Shown here one piece after another: positions 26,137 to 36,103 of a stretch of 64,000 nt of DNA; position 1 is the first letter of the stretch; the number at the start of each line of letters is the position of its first letter. The notes beneath the pieces were generated by a model, which worked only from the letters and a program-made list of their open reading frames with translations, was not told the origin of the DNA and ran no database searches. A program made the translations under genes and the position numbers. This stretch comes from Aureibaculum flavum. GTDB taxonomy: Bacteria > Bacteroidota > Bacteroidia > Flavobacteriales > Flavobacteriaceae. The DNA is taken from NCBI RefSeq assembly GCF_016406085.1, contig NZ_JAEHFJ010000002.1, positions 558,001-622,000 on the forward strand, read 5' to 3'.

Positions 26137-27006
26137 TTACTCATTGGGTTCAATATGAATTAATACATGACCTAAGTTAGGTAATTGAGCTCTCAAATAG
26201 TCCTTTAAATCATGAGCAATATCATGACCTTTTTTGACTGAAATATCACCATTTACGATGGCATGTAAATCTACATTATATTTCATTCCCGCTTTTCTAA
26301 TAAAACATTTCTCCGTTCCTAAAACCCCCTCTACTTCAGTTGACTTTTCTCTAATTAAAATTATAAGATCACCATAAATTTGCTCATCCATAATTTCACC
26401 TAAGGCAGGTCTTAAAATTAAATAACTGTTATACAAAATAATAACTGAAGCAAATAAGGCCGCCCAATCATCTGCCGTTTCATAACCTTTACCAAATATA
26501 ACAGCTATTGAAATTCCTATAAACGCCATTACAGATGTTATGGCATCACTTCTATGGTGCCAAGCATCAGCTTTAAGGGATGTGCTTTTTATTTCTTTGC
26601 TTTTTTTGATAACAACGCGATATGAAACTTCCTTCCATATAATAATTACCCCTAAAACAATTAAGGTCCACGATTTGGGAACTTTTTGAGGTGACTGAAT
26701 ATTCTGAATACTTTCAAAAGCAATTATGGTAGCAGAAATAACTAGGAAAGCGACAACAGCAAAAGTAATTATAGGTTCTATTTTGCCATGCCCGTATGGA
26801 TGGTTTTCGTCAGCTGGTCGCTTTGCATATTTAAAACCAAACAAGACCAATAGTGACGCCACAACATCGGTTGCCGATTCAATAGCATCTGCAATTAGAG
26901 CATAAGAATTACCAAAGAACCCTGCAACTCCTTTAATTAAAGCTAAACTGATGTTCCCTATTATACTAAAGTATGCTGTTCGTATTGCAGTTTTTTCGAT
27001 TTGCAA
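26137..27006 (-). CDS. Cation diffusion facilitator (CDF) transporter
   Basis: A 289-residue protein with six predicted TM helices and a C-terminal cytoplasmic dimerisation domain ending in HVLIHIEPNE. CDF proteins export divalent metals (Zn, Fe, Mn, Cd) by proton antiport. Site A is partly altered: TM5 carries His150 and Asp154 (HHRSDAITS), while TM2 carries Glu43 and Asp47 (IESATDVVAS) where YiiP-like proteins have two Asp. Metal preference cannot be read with certainty. It starts about 44 bp from the gapN-like gene and shares its strand. Confidence 0.92.
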   Translation of the reverse strand: MQIEKTAIRTAYFSIIGNISLALIKGVAGFFGNSYALIADAIESATDVVASLLVLFGFKYAKRPADENHPYGHGKIEPIITFAVVAFLVISATIIAFESIQNIQSPQKVPKSWTLIVLGVIIIWKEVSYRVVIKKSKEIKSTSLKADAWHHRSDAITSVMAFIGISIAVIFGKGYETADDWAALFASVIILYNSYLILRPALGEIMDEQIYGDLIILIREKSTEVEGVLGTEKCFIRKAGMKYNVDLHAIVNGDISVKKGHDIAHDLKDYLRAQLPNLGHVLIHIEPNE

Positions 27007-27049
27007 TTTAAAAAAGATTAATCTTCAATTTTTATATTGTTAACACCGC

Positions 27050-28627
27050 TTACAAAATATAATCGGTACTAATGAAATTAGACTTTCTAGAAGTTAATAG
27101 ATCTTCCAAAATTTTATTGTTATAGTCGTTGTCTTTAGAAGCTACAAATGTTCTAATAGAAAATGATCTTAATGCATCATGAACACTTAATGTTGATACC
27201 GCTGAATCTTTACGACCAGTAAATGGAAAAACATCTGGACCACGTTGACAAGAGCTGTTTAAATTTACTCTACATACCAAATTTACCAACGTATCAATTA
27301 ATGGTGCTAATGAGCTCACATCCTCACCAAATAAACTTACCTGTTGTCCGTAATTAGAATCAGCCATAGCGTGCAATGGCTCTTGAATATCTTTAAAAGT
27401 TACAATTGGCACTACAGGTCCAAATTGCTCTTCATTATATACTCTCATATCTTTATTTACAGGATATAAAACCGCTGGAAAAATATAATTCTCAGTAGTT
27501 TCTCCTCCTTTTTTATTAAGCACTTTTGCTCCTTTTGCCACTGCATCATCAATTAATTCTTGAATATAAGCTGGCTTATCAGGTTCTGGTAATGGTGTTA
27601 GCTTTACGCCATCTTCCCAAGGATTACCATATGTTAATTCATCTACTCTTTTTGCATAACGCTTATTAAATTCTTCACGAATATCCTCATGAACAAAGAT
27701 TAACTTTAAAGCTGTACAGCGTTGTCCGTTAAAGGATAAAGAACCCGCAATACATTCATCAATAGTTAAATCTAAATCAGCATCTGGCAATATAATAGCT
27801 GGGTTCTTTGCTTCTAAACCTAATACTAAACGTAATCTATTTTTATTTGGATGCTCATCTTGTAAAGCAATGGCCGATTTACTATTACCTATTAAGGCCA
27901 GCACATCTACTTTACCTGTTTGCATAATAGGTGTTGCCACTTGTCTGCCTCTACCATAAATAATATTTACTACTCCTTTTGGAAAACTTTTTTGAAATGC
28001 CTCTAATAAAGGTGAAATACATAATACTCCGAACTTTGCAGGTTTAAAAACAGCCGTATTTCCCATGATTAAAGCGGGAATTAACAACGCAAAAGTTTCA
28101 TTTAACGGATAATTGTATGGGCCTAAGCACAGAATTACACCTAAAGGACCTCTACGAATATGTGCATTTACGCCTCCTTCTTTTGAGAATCGAGCACTGT
28201 CTCTGTCTAACTCCTTATATTCTTCAATAGTATCGTATATATAATCTACAGTACGGTCAAACTCCTTTTGAGAATCTGGTAAGGCTTTACCAATTTCCCA
28301 CATCAAGTATTTTACAACTTCATCTCTCTCCTTCTTCATTAACTCCACAAATTTCTCCAAACAGGCAATCCGTCCTTCCACCTTCATGGTTGGCCATAAG
28401 CCTTGTCCTTTATCATAAGCATCACATGCTGCATCAAGAGCTTCGAGAGCCGTTTCCTTTTCCATATATGGAATTGTACCCAACAGTGTTGGTTTATATT
28501 CCTCCGTTGAAGAAATGCTCGAAAAAACCTCTGTAGTTTTTCCTGTCCATGGTTTTAATTCACCATTTACTAAAAAAGTGTTTTGATGTAATGGTTTTGT
28601 TATTTGATATTGACTTGGGATATTCAT
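27050..28627 (-). CDS. gapN: Aldehyde dehydrogenase, GapN-type (NADP-dependent G3P dehydrogenase)
   Basis: A 525-residue enzyme of the aldehyde dehydrogenase superfamily. The catalytic Cys is in GQRCTALK and the general base Glu in [10 protein letters not shown]. The cofactor-binding [19 protein letters not shown] and a GRG loop are also visible. The layout matches non-phosphorylating glyceraldehyde-3-phosphate dehydrogenase, which makes 3-phosphoglycerate and NADPH without ATP. Related semialdehyde dehydrogenases cannot be wholly excluded. The gene is flanked by CDF and ilvA on the same strand, with gaps of 43 and 105 bp. Confidence 0.82.
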   Translation of the reverse strand: MNIPSQYQITKPLHQNTFLVNGELKPWTGKTTEVFSSISSTEEYKPTLLGTIPYMEKETALEALDAACDAYDKGQGLWPTMKVEGRIACLEKFVELMKKERDEVVKYLMWEIGKALPDSQKEFDRTVDYIYDTIEEYKELDRDSARFSKEGGVNAHIRRGPLGVILCLGPYNYPLNETFALLIPALIMGNTAVFKPAKFGVLCISPLLEAFQKSFPKGVVNIIYGRGRQVATPIMQTGKVDVLALIGNSKSAIALQDEHPNKNRLRLVLGLEAKNPAIILPDADLDLTIDECIAGSLSFNGQRCTALKLIFVHEDIREEFNKRYAKRVDELTYGNPWEDGVKLTPLPEPDKPAYIQELIDDAVAKGAKVLNKKGGETTENYIFPAVLYPVNKDMRVYNEEQFGPVVPIVTFKDIQEPLHAMADSNYGQQVSLFGEDVSSLAPLIDTLVNLVCRVNLNSSCQRGPDVFPFTGRKDSAVSTLSVHDALRSFSIRTFVASKDNDYNNKILEDLLTSRKSNFISTDYIL

Positions 28628-28732
28628 AATGAGTTCATTTTAAAAAGTAAAAATACTATATTAAGAAATAAAGACCGTTGCGTTTTTAAGAAAACAACGA
28701 AAAGGTTTGCATCTACAAATTGCTGATTGACA

Positions 28733-29995
28733 CTATACTAAGAAATCAAATAAGTCAGGCTTATCATTTATATACTCTCCAAAGAAATTTCGAGCTTTCA
28801 TTCTGGTTATTAAAGGCTCTAAATCATCCTCATTTTTCAATTCTATACCTACTACCGCAGGTGCATTTTCCTTACTGTGTTTCTTTGTATATTCAAAATG
28901 TGTAATATCGTCATTTGGGCCTAAAATTTCTACTACAAATTCCTTTAACGCTCCAGCTCTTTGCGGAAAACGAATGATAAAATAATGTTTCAAATTAGCA
29001 TACAACAGAGCCCGTTCTTTAATTTCTGAAGTTCTGGTAATATCGTTATTACTTCCACTAACAATACAAACAACGTTTTTACCCTTAATTTCTTCCTTAA
29101 AACTATACAATCCTGCAATTGACAACGCTCCAGCAGGTTCTACTACTATAGCATCTTTATTATAAAGATCTAAAATAGTTTGACAGACTTTACCTTCAGC
29201 AACAGTGGTCATTTTATATAAGTTTTCTTTGCAGATATCAAACGTTAATTGCCCAACTTGTTTTACAGCTGCTCCATCAATAAACTTATCAATAGTGTTT
29301 AAAATTACCACTTTGTTTTGCTCAATTGCCGTTTTCATGGAAGGAGCTCCTTCTGGCTCAACACCAATAATTTTTGTTTCAGGAGATAATAATTTAAACA
29401 CACTTGATACACCAGAGGCCAATCCTCCACCTCCTACAGGAAGAAATACATAATCAATCGGTTTCTTTGATTTTTCAATTATTTCTAATGCGATTGTCGC
29501 TTGGCCTTCTATAATTTTAATATCATCAAAAGGGTGGACAAATGTTTTATTTTGATCGGAACACATTTTTTTAGCAGCGGTTGAAGCGTCATCAAAAGTA
29601 TCGCCTGTGAGCAAAACTTCTACAAAATCTCCACCAAACATTCTAACTTGCTCTATCTTTTGCTTGGGTGTTGGAGTGGGCATTACTATGGTACCATGTA
29701 TCTTTAACTTATTACATGCAAATGCAACCCCTTGAGCGTGATTACCGGCACTGGCACATACAATTCCGTTTTCAGTTTCCTTTTTAGTTAAAGAGCTAAT
29801 TTTATGGAATGCTCCTCTAATTTTATAGCTTCTAACCTGTTGTAAATCTTCTCGTTTTAAAAAAACATTTGCATTAAATATTGACGATAAATTTAGATTT
29901 TTTTGCAAAGGTGTTCTTATGGCCACCTCCTGTAAAATTTCAGCAGCTTGCTTTACCGATTCTAAAGTTATATTTGTTGATGTATTTTGACTCAT
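28733..29995 (-). CDS. ilvA: Threonine ammonia-lyase (biosynthetic)
   Basis: This 420-residue PLP enzyme deaminates threonine to 2-oxobutanoate, the entry to isoleucine. The PLP lysine is in SYKIRGAFHKIS, the serine/threonine-binding loop is ASAGNHAQGVAF, and the phosphate-binding glycine loop is PVGGGGLASGVSS. A single C-terminal regulatory ACT-like domain (about 330-420, IRFPQRAGALKEFV) follows, shorter than the double domain of E. coli IlvA. It follows ilvC but is separated from it by a terminator hairpin at 30017-30055. Confidence 0.95.
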   Translation of the reverse strand: MSQNTSTNITLESVKQAAEILQEVAIRTPLQKNLNLSSIFNANVFLKREDLQQVRSYKIRGAFHKISSLTKKETENGIVCASAGNHAQGVAFACNKLKIHGTIVMPTPTPKQKIEQVRMFGGDFVEVLLTGDTFDDASTAAKKMCSDQNKTFVHPFDDIKIIEGQATIALEIIEKSKKPIDYVFLPVGGGGLASGVSSVFKLLSPETKIIGVEPEGAPSMKTAIEQNKVVILNTIDKFIDGAAVKQVGQLTFDICKENLYKMTTVAEGKVCQTILDLYNKDAIVVEPAGALSIAGLYSFKEEIKGKNVVCIVSGSNNDITRTSEIKERALLYANLKHYFIIRFPQRAGALKEFVVEILGPNDDITHFEYTKKHSKENAPAVVGIELKNEDDLEPLITRMKARNFFGEYINDKPDLFDFLV

Positions 29996-30016
29996 TTATA
30001 AATGCAATATTAGTAA

Positions 30017-30055
30017 AAAAACCTACAATTCCATCTTAATGGAAGTGTAGGTTTT
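30017..30055 (-). terminator. Intrinsic terminator after ilvC
   Basis: A long stem with a one-base internal mismatch: AAAACCTACA-TTCCAT pairs with ATGGAA-TGTAGGTTTT, loop CTTA. On the minus strand it is followed by a T run. It separates the ilvD-B-N-C transcript from ilvA. Confidence 0.8.
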
Positions 30056-30157
30056 AAAATTATTATGTTGTGTTCAAATTTAAAAATATAGTACTGTAAA
30101 AGGTTCTTTTCAATGACTATTTAGAAGCCAGAAACATACTATATCTCAATCTTATTA

Positions 30158-31633
30158 TTAAACAATTTTTTTCATTGCCGTCATAGAAGCTCTTAAGCTT
30201 GCTCCAATACTCTCAACTGGATGTTGTCTTATCGCTTTGTTCACTGCTATTAATTCTTGATTCTCAACGCCAGTATCTTTACCTTTTCCATAAGCCGTAC
30301 CAATTACATCGATATCAATATCTTTCATAAAATCAGTTAATAATGGCTTACAAGCATGGTCAAATAAATAACATCCATATTCTGCAGTATCAGAAATTAC
30401 TCTGTTCATTTCAAACAGTTTTTTTCTTGCGATAGTATTCGCAATTAATGGCGTTTCATGTAATGATTCGTAATAGGCAGACTCTGGTTTTATACCTGCT
30501 TCTGTCATAGTTTCAAAAGCCAATTCAACACCTGACTGTACAAAAGCAACCATTAGAACTGCATTATCGAAATACTCTTGTTCTGGAATATCTTGACTTG
30601 TATTTTCTGTTTTTTCAAAATCAGTTTCACCTGTAGCTTCTCTCCAAGTTAACAAATTTTTATCTCCATTAGCCCAATCTTCCATCATCGTTTTTGAAAA
30701 ATGACCACTCATAATATCATCCATATGTTTTTGAAAAAGTGGACGCATTATTTGCTTCAATTCTTCATTTAACTTGAAGGCTTTAATTTTAGCAGGATTT
30801 GACAATCTGTCTAACATATTTGTAATACCACCATGCTTTAAAGCTTCGGTAATAGTTTCCCAACCGTATTGGATTAATTTTGAAGCATAAGCAGCATCAA
30901 CTCCTTTTGCTACCATTTTATCAAATGACAAAATTGAACCTGTTTGTAACAAACCACATAGAATAGTTTGCTCTCCCATTAAATCTGATTTTACCTCAGC
31001 TACAAATGAAGAATTTAACACTCCTGCTCTATCTCCTCCTGTTGCAGCAGCATATGCTTTTGCTTGCTCAAAACCTTTTCCTTCAGGATCATTTTCTGGA
31101 TGTACAGCAATTAATGTAGGTACTCCAAATCCTCTCTTATATTCTTCTCTTACTTCTGATCCTGGAGATTTTGGTGCAACCATAATGACAGTAATATCTT
31201 TACGCACTTCCATACCTTCTTCAACAATGTTAAAGCCGTGAGAATAGGATAATGTCGCTCCTTTTTTCATCAAAGGCATTACCGCTTTTACAACAGCAGT
31301 ATGTTGTTTATCCGGTGTTAAGTTTGATACTAAATCAGCCGTTGGAATCAATTCTTCATAGGTACCAACAGTAAATCCATTTTCAGATGCATTTTTAAAA
31401 GAAGCTCTTTTTTCTTTAATTGCACCTTCTCTTAAGGCATAAGAAATATCTAAACCTGAATCACGCATGTTTAATCCCTGATTCAATCCTTGTGCACCAC
31501 AACCAACAATTACAATTTTTTTACCTTTTAAAGCTTTTACACCTTCTGTAAATTCTGATTGGTTCATAAAATCACATTGACCCAATTGTTCCAATTGTAA
31601 TCTTAATGGTAGTGTGTTAAAATAATTTGTCAT
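30158..31633 (-). CDS. ilvC: Ketol-acid reductoisomerase
   Basis: This enzyme isomerises and reduces acetolactate or acetohydroxybutyrate with NADPH and Mg2+. At 491 residues it is the long class II type, with a duplicated helical C-terminal domain as in E. coli IlvC. The Rossmann motif is [14 protein letters not shown], followed by an Arg/Ser-rich loop ([20 protein letters not shown]) consistent with NADPH. Metal-binding [11 protein letters not shown] and a later [13 protein letters not shown] are also visible. It is the fourth gene of ilvD-B-N-C; a 176-bp gap separates it from ilvN. Confidence 0.97.
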   Translation of the reverse strand: MTNYFNTLPLRLQLEQLGQCDFMNQSEFTEGVKALKGKKIVIVGCGAQGLNQGLNMRDSGLDISYALREGAIKEKRASFKNASENGFTVGTYEELIPTADLVSNLTPDKQHTAVVKAVMPLMKKGATLSYSHGFNIVEEGMEVRKDITVIMVAPKSPGSEVREEYKRGFGVPTLIAVHPENDPEGKGFEQAKAYAAATGGDRAGVLNSSFVAEVKSDLMGEQTILCGLLQTGSILSFDKMVAKGVDAAYASKLIQYGWETITEALKHGGITNMLDRLSNPAKIKAFKLNEELKQIMRPLFQKHMDDIMSGHFSKTMMEDWANGDKNLLTWREATGETDFEKTENTSQDIPEQEYFDNAVLMVAFVQSGVELAFETMTEAGIKPESAYYESLHETPLIANTIARKKLFEMNRVISDTAEYGCYLFDHACKPLLTDFMKDIDIDVIGTAYGKGKDTGVENQELIAVNKAIRQHPVESIGASLRASMTAMKKIV

Positions 31634-31809
31634 TTTTTGATACTTTATTATTGTTTGATTTATTTATTTTTATAATTTATTTCAATACTTTGAGATATCG
31701 AGAACCTCTTCACCATACATTTCCCCTACTATTATCACTTCATAAAAAATGTAAAGTGACTACTACGAGATATTCCTCTTAAAATCCTGAAAAGGGACAA
31801 TAATTACTA

Positions 31810-32331
31810 TTAACTATATTCTTTTAATAATTCTGAAATAGCCATTTTAGGTCTTGAAATTGCAATACGTCCAGAACGCACAAATTGTAATAAACCATAA
31901 GGCTTCAGTTTATCATGCATATTGTCTATCTCATCTTTTAAGCCTGTAGCTTCAATTACAAAATAATGTGGTGTAATAGCTACAATATTTGCTCTTTTAA
32001 ATTTCAGTCTACTTTGAATATCTTCATCATAAAGGTGTTTTGAAGAAATTTTAAACAAAGCAGTCTCCTGGTATATAATTTCATCCTCAGTATGCGAATA
32101 GGCTCGTATAACTTCAATCTGTTTTTCTAGTTGACCAATCAACTTATCGGATTGCGATTTTGTGATATTTACCACAAAAATAAATCTGTGTACATCGTCT
32201 ATTTCCGACTTAGAAACAGTCATGCTTTCAATATTGAAATGACGCTTTAAAAATATTGCCGAAAGGCGATTTAATATACCTATATTATTTTCAGTATAAA
32301 CCGAAAATGTAAATTTTTGAATATCTTCCAT
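31810..32331 (-). CDS. ilvN: Acetolactate synthase small (regulatory) subunit
   Basis: A 173-residue regulatory subunit. An N-terminal ACT domain (FTFSVYTENNIGILNRLSAIFL) is followed by a second ACT-like region (VIEATGLKDEIDNMHDKLKPYGL). It binds the IlvB catalytic subunit and confers valine feedback sensitivity. The ilvB gene ends 12 bp before its start, which fits a coupled large/small subunit pair. Confidence 0.95.
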   Translation of the reverse strand: MEDIQKFTFSVYTENNIGILNRLSAIFLKRHFNIESMTVSKSEIDDVHRFIFVVNITKSQSDKLIGQLEKQIEVIRAYSHTEDEIIYQETALFKISSKHLYDEDIQSRLKFKRANIVAITPHYFVIEATGLKDEIDNMHDKLKPYGLLQFVRSGRIAISRPKMAISELLKEYS

Positions 32332-32343
32332 CTAATTATATAA

Positions 32344-34077
32344 TTAACTTAATCTAACATCTGAAACACTTGCACCTGAAGGAATCATAGGAAATACATT
32401 CCCTTCCTTTTCGACACATACTTCTAAAAAGAAAGCATCTTTTGAGTCCATCATTCTTTGAACTGCACTTGCTAAATTTTCTCTTTTTGATACTTGCTCC
32501 GCTTCAATATGATACCCTTTAGCAATGGTTACAAAATCAGGATTTATCATTTCCGTTGAGGCATATCTTTTATCAAAAAATAGTTGTTGCCATTGACGTA
32601 CCATTCCTAAAAATTCGTTGTTTAACACTACAATTTTCACAGGTATTTTTGTTTGATAAATAGTACCTAACTCTTGTATAGTCATTTGGTAACTTCCATC
32701 TCCAATTATGGCAACCACCTCTCTATCTGGTTGTCCCATTTTCGCTCCAATAGCCGCAGGTAGAGCAAAGCCCATTGTACCCAATCCACCAGAGGTTACA
32801 TTACTTTTAGACTTATTAAATTTGGCATATCTACAGGTTATCATTTGGTGTTGACCAACATCAGATACAATAATAGCATCTCCTTTTGAGGCTTCATTAA
32901 TCTGTTTGATAACTTCACCCATAGTTAAACCTTCCTTTTCAGGATACAAATCATCTTTGATAACTTTATCATATTCAATGTCCATATAATCTTTAAATTC
33001 TTGCATCCAATCTGAATGAGAATTTTTATTGATTTTTGGTAAAATTTTAGCTAAGGTTTCCTTAACATCTCCCAATACAGCAACATCTGTTTTTACATTC
33101 TTATCAACTTCTGCAGGGTCAATTTCAAAATGAACAACCTTTGCTTGTTTTGCGTAGAAATCTAAATTTCCTGTAACACGATCGTCAAAACGCATACCAA
33201 TTGCAATAAGTGCATCACACTCATTTGTCAATTTATTAGGACCATAATTTCCATGCATACCTACCATACCAACGTTTAACGGATGGTCTGTGGGTAATGC
33301 TGATAAACCTAAAATAGTCCAAGCCGAAGGAATTCCAGCTTTTTCAATTAAAGCTTTAAATTCTTCTTCTGCCTTACCTAAAATAACACCTTGACCAAAA
33401 ACGATCATTGGTTTCTTAGCTTCATTTATAATTTCAGCGGCAGCATTTATAGCATGATCATTTATATCTGGTATTGCTTTATAACTGCGTACCGAAGTAC
33501 ATTTTTTATATTCAAAATCGAATTTTTCAAACTGAGCATTTTTAGTAATATCGATCAATACGGGACCAGGTCTTCCAGAACGAGCTATATAAAATGCCTT
33601 CGCCATAATTTCTGGAATTTCAGAAGCATCAGTAATTTGATAACTCCACTTGGTAACTGGCATTGATATTCCGATAATATCAGTTTCTTGAAAAGCATCA
33701 GAACCCAATAAGTGTTTTGCCACCTGACCTGTAATACAGACCATTGGCGTAGAATCTATTTGAGCATCTGCAATACCCGTAACCAAATTGGTTGCTCCAG
33801 GACCTGAAGTTGCAATAGCAACGCCAACTTTACCGGTAACCCTTGCGTAGCCCTGAGCAGCGTGTGTAGCACCTTGCTCATGACGTGTTAATACATGTTG
33901 TAACTTGTCTTGGTACTTATAAAGCTCATCATAAACAGGCATAATTGCTCCACCTGGATAGCCATAAATTAAATCAATACCTTCTTCTAACAAACATTTG
34001 ATAACGGCTTCCGCACCCGAAATATTTACCATTTTAGAAGTTGTTGTTGGTTTAACAGTTTGTGTTTCTGTACTCAT
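32344..34077 (-). CDS. ilvB: Acetolactate synthase large (catalytic) subunit
   Basis: A 577-residue TPP- and FAD-dependent enzyme forming acetolactate or acetohydroxybutyrate. Motifs include GYPGGAIMPVYDEL and the catalytic Glu region LTRHEQGATHAAQGYARVTG at the N-terminus. SGPGATN follows, and the TPP-binding GDGSYQMTIQELGT leads into VVLNNEFLGMVRQWQ. It sits between ilvD (10 bp gap) and ilvN (12 bp gap) in a compact operon. Confidence 0.97.
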   Translation of the reverse strand: MSTETQTVKPTTTSKMVNISGAEAVIKCLLEEGIDLIYGYPGGAIMPVYDELYKYQDKLQHVLTRHEQGATHAAQGYARVTGKVGVAIATSGPGATNLVTGIADAQIDSTPMVCITGQVAKHLLGSDAFQETDIIGISMPVTKWSYQITDASEIPEIMAKAFYIARSGRPGPVLIDITKNAQFEKFDFEYKKCTSVRSYKAIPDINDHAINAAAEIINEAKKPMIVFGQGVILGKAEEEFKALIEKAGIPSAWTILGLSALPTDHPLNVGMVGMHGNYGPNKLTNECDALIAIGMRFDDRVTGNLDFYAKQAKVVHFEIDPAEVDKNVKTDVAVLGDVKETLAKILPKINKNSHSDWMQEFKDYMDIEYDKVIKDDLYPEKEGLTMGEVIKQINEASKGDAIIVSDVGQHQMITCRYAKFNKSKSNVTSGGLGTMGFALPAAIGAKMGQPDREVVAIIGDGSYQMTIQELGTIYQTKIPVKIVVLNNEFLGMVRQWQQLFFDKRYASTEMINPDFVTIAKGYHIEAEQVSKRENLASAVQRMMDSKDAFFLEVCVEKEGNVFPMIPSGASVSDVRLS

Positions 34078-34087
34078 AATTTATATT

Positions 34088-35761
34088 TTAGAACTCGTCT
34101 GTTACACATCCTTTTGATGCTGACGAAACCGTTTTTGCATATTTGTATAATACTCCTTTACTAAATTTTAAATCTGGTTGTTTCCAGTTGGCTTTTCGTC
34201 GCTTCAACTCTTCATCAGATACCGTTACCGTAATACTATTTGTTTCTGCGTCAATAATAATCTCATCACCGTTTTCAACCAAGGCAATTGTACCTCCTTC
34301 TTGAGCTTCTGGTGTAATGTGTCCTACTACAAAACCGTGTGTACCACCAGAAAATCTACCATCGGTAATCAATGCCACATCTTTACCTAAACCAACACCC
34401 ATAATGGCTGCTGTTGGCTTCAACATTTCTGGCATACCTGGACCACCTTTTGGACCTTCATAACGGATAACGATAACATCTCCTTTTTTTACGATACCAT
34501 CTCTAATTCCATCATTGGCTTCAAATTCACTATCAAATACTCTTGCAGTACCTTGAAAGCGTAGGCCTTCTTTTCCAGTTATTTTTGCTACACAACCTTC
34601 TTCTGCCAAATTACCGAACATGATTCGCAAATGACCTGTAGCTTTTATAGGATTTTCTAACGGTTTAATAACATCCTGACCATCTAATAAATCTTCAACA
34701 TCTATTAAATTCTCTGCTAATGTTTTACCTGTTACAGTTAAACAATCACCATGTAACAAACCATTCACTAAAAGATATTTTAATACTGCTGGAATACCAC
34801 CGACTCGATGCACATCTTCCATTAAATACTTACCACTTGGTTTTAAATCGGCCAAAAATGGTGTTTCATCACTAATTCTTTGAAAATCTGCTAAAGTAAA
34901 CTCAATATCTGCAGCTCTAGCAATTGCCAAAAAGTGCAATACTGCGTTTGTAGATCCTCCTAAAATAGTAACCAAACGCACTGCATTTTCCAATGACTTG
35001 CGTGTGACAATATCTGAAGGTTTAATATCTTTCTCTAATAACAGACGCATGGCACTTCCTGCTGCAATACTTTCTGCTTCTTTTTCAGCACTAATTGCAG
35101 GGTTTGAAGAATTATATGGCAACGCCATACCTAACGCTTCAATAGCCGAAGCCATAGTATTTGCTGTATACATACCTCCACAAGCACCAGCTCCTGGAAT
35201 TGCTTTATGAATAATTGCTTTATATTCTTCTTCACCCATCGTACCTGCAACTTTTTCGCCCCAAGCTTCAAATGCAGAAACAACATCTAATTTTCTATCG
35301 TTATGACAACCTGATGCTATTGTACCTCCATACACTAAAATCGATGGTCTATTTAATCGCAACATCGCTATTAAGGCTCCAGGCATATTTTTATCACAAC
35401 CAACAACCGTAACCATTCCGTCATATGCCATAGCTTGTACTACGGTTTCCATTGAATCAGCAATAACATCACGAGAAGGTAATGAAAACCGCATACCAGG
35501 TGTCCCCATAGATATACCATCACTTACACCAATCGTATTAAAAATTAAACCAACAATATCAGCATCTTTTGTACCCTGCTTGACGAGCTTGGCCAAATCG
35601 TTTAAATGCATGTTACAAGGGTTCCCTTCATAACCTGTACTAGCGATACCTACTAGGGCTTTGTTAAAATCTTCATCACTTAATCCCACAGCATGTAACA
35701 TGGCTTGTGCAGCTGGTTGGGTATCATCTTGAGTTACGACTCTACTATATTTATTTATCAT
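34088..35761 (-). CDS. ilvD: Dihydroxy-acid dehydratase
   Basis: A 557-residue iron-sulfur dehydratase making 2-oxoisovalerate and 2-oxo-3-methylvalerate. Cluster or active-site cysteines appear in [22 protein letters not shown] and [20 protein letters not shown]-like [15 protein letters not shown] and [13 protein letters not shown] near the C-terminus are family hallmarks. It is the first gene of ilvD-B-N-C. The 180 bp upstream shows no convincing -33/-7 pair and no leader peptide. Confidence 0.97.
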   Translation of the reverse strand: MINKYSRVVTQDDTQPAAQAMLHAVGLSDEDFNKALVGIASTGYEGNPCNMHLNDLAKLVKQGTKDADIVGLIFNTIGVSDGISMGTPGMRFSLPSRDVIADSMETVVQAMAYDGMVTVVGCDKNMPGALIAMLRLNRPSILVYGGTIASGCHNDRKLDVVSAFEAWGEKVAGTMGEEEYKAIIHKAIPGAGACGGMYTANTMASAIEALGMALPYNSSNPAISAEKEAESIAAGSAMRLLLEKDIKPSDIVTRKSLENAVRLVTILGGSTNAVLHFLAIARAADIEFTLADFQRISDETPFLADLKPSGKYLMEDVHRVGGIPAVLKYLLVNGLLHGDCLTVTGKTLAENLIDVEDLLDGQDVIKPLENPIKATGHLRIMFGNLAEEGCVAKITGKEGLRFQGTARVFDSEFEANDGIRDGIVKKGDVIVIRYEGPKGGPGMPEMLKPTAAIMGVGLGKDVALITDGRFSGGTHGFVVGHITPEAQEGGTIALVENGDEIIIDAETNSITVTVSDEELKRRKANWKQPDLKFSKGVLYKYAKTVSSASKGCVTDEF

Positions 35762-36103
35762 AAAACTTTATTATCGATTTGGGTACTACTGAAATTTTAC
35801 TATGCATCTACGAAAGTAGTTTTTACATGATTTATTTAAATGTCTTATCTTATTACTACATTAAATTCAATTGACAATTTATCACGTTATTAACTGACTT
35901 TCAGTATTTTAATTACTAAAATAAATTATATTCAATTCAAAAAAAAACCTTCCTAAAATTAGGAAGGTTATTATATTTTTAAATAATAATACATTCCCAA
36001 TTACTGCCATGAAATAATCACGACATTAAGAATACTATTATTGACTAAATTTCTTGTTTTCATTTCTTATACAAATGTTACTAAATAATTTTAAAATTCC
36101 TAA
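35762..36103. other. 342-bp gap between ilvD and the penicillin-acylase gene
   Basis: It holds the terminator at 35941-35969 and the ilvD promoter region. The nearest -7 likeness (TACTTTCG on the minus strand around 35812-35819) has one mismatch and no -33 partner. I saw no leader peptide, riboswitch-like fold or gene. Confidence 0.55.
35941..35969 (-). terminator. Intrinsic terminator of the penicillin-acylase gene
   Basis: The stem AACCTTCCTA / TAGGAAGGTT (35946-35955 and 35960-35969) has loop AAAT and is followed on the minus strand by a T run to 35941. It lies 135 bp beyond the stop codon of the gene at 36104. Confidence 0.8.

Noticed and set aside
35762-35945. Leader peptide or attenuator before ilvD
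   Set aside because: No short frame rich in Ile, Val or Leu codons and no alternative terminator hairpin was found.
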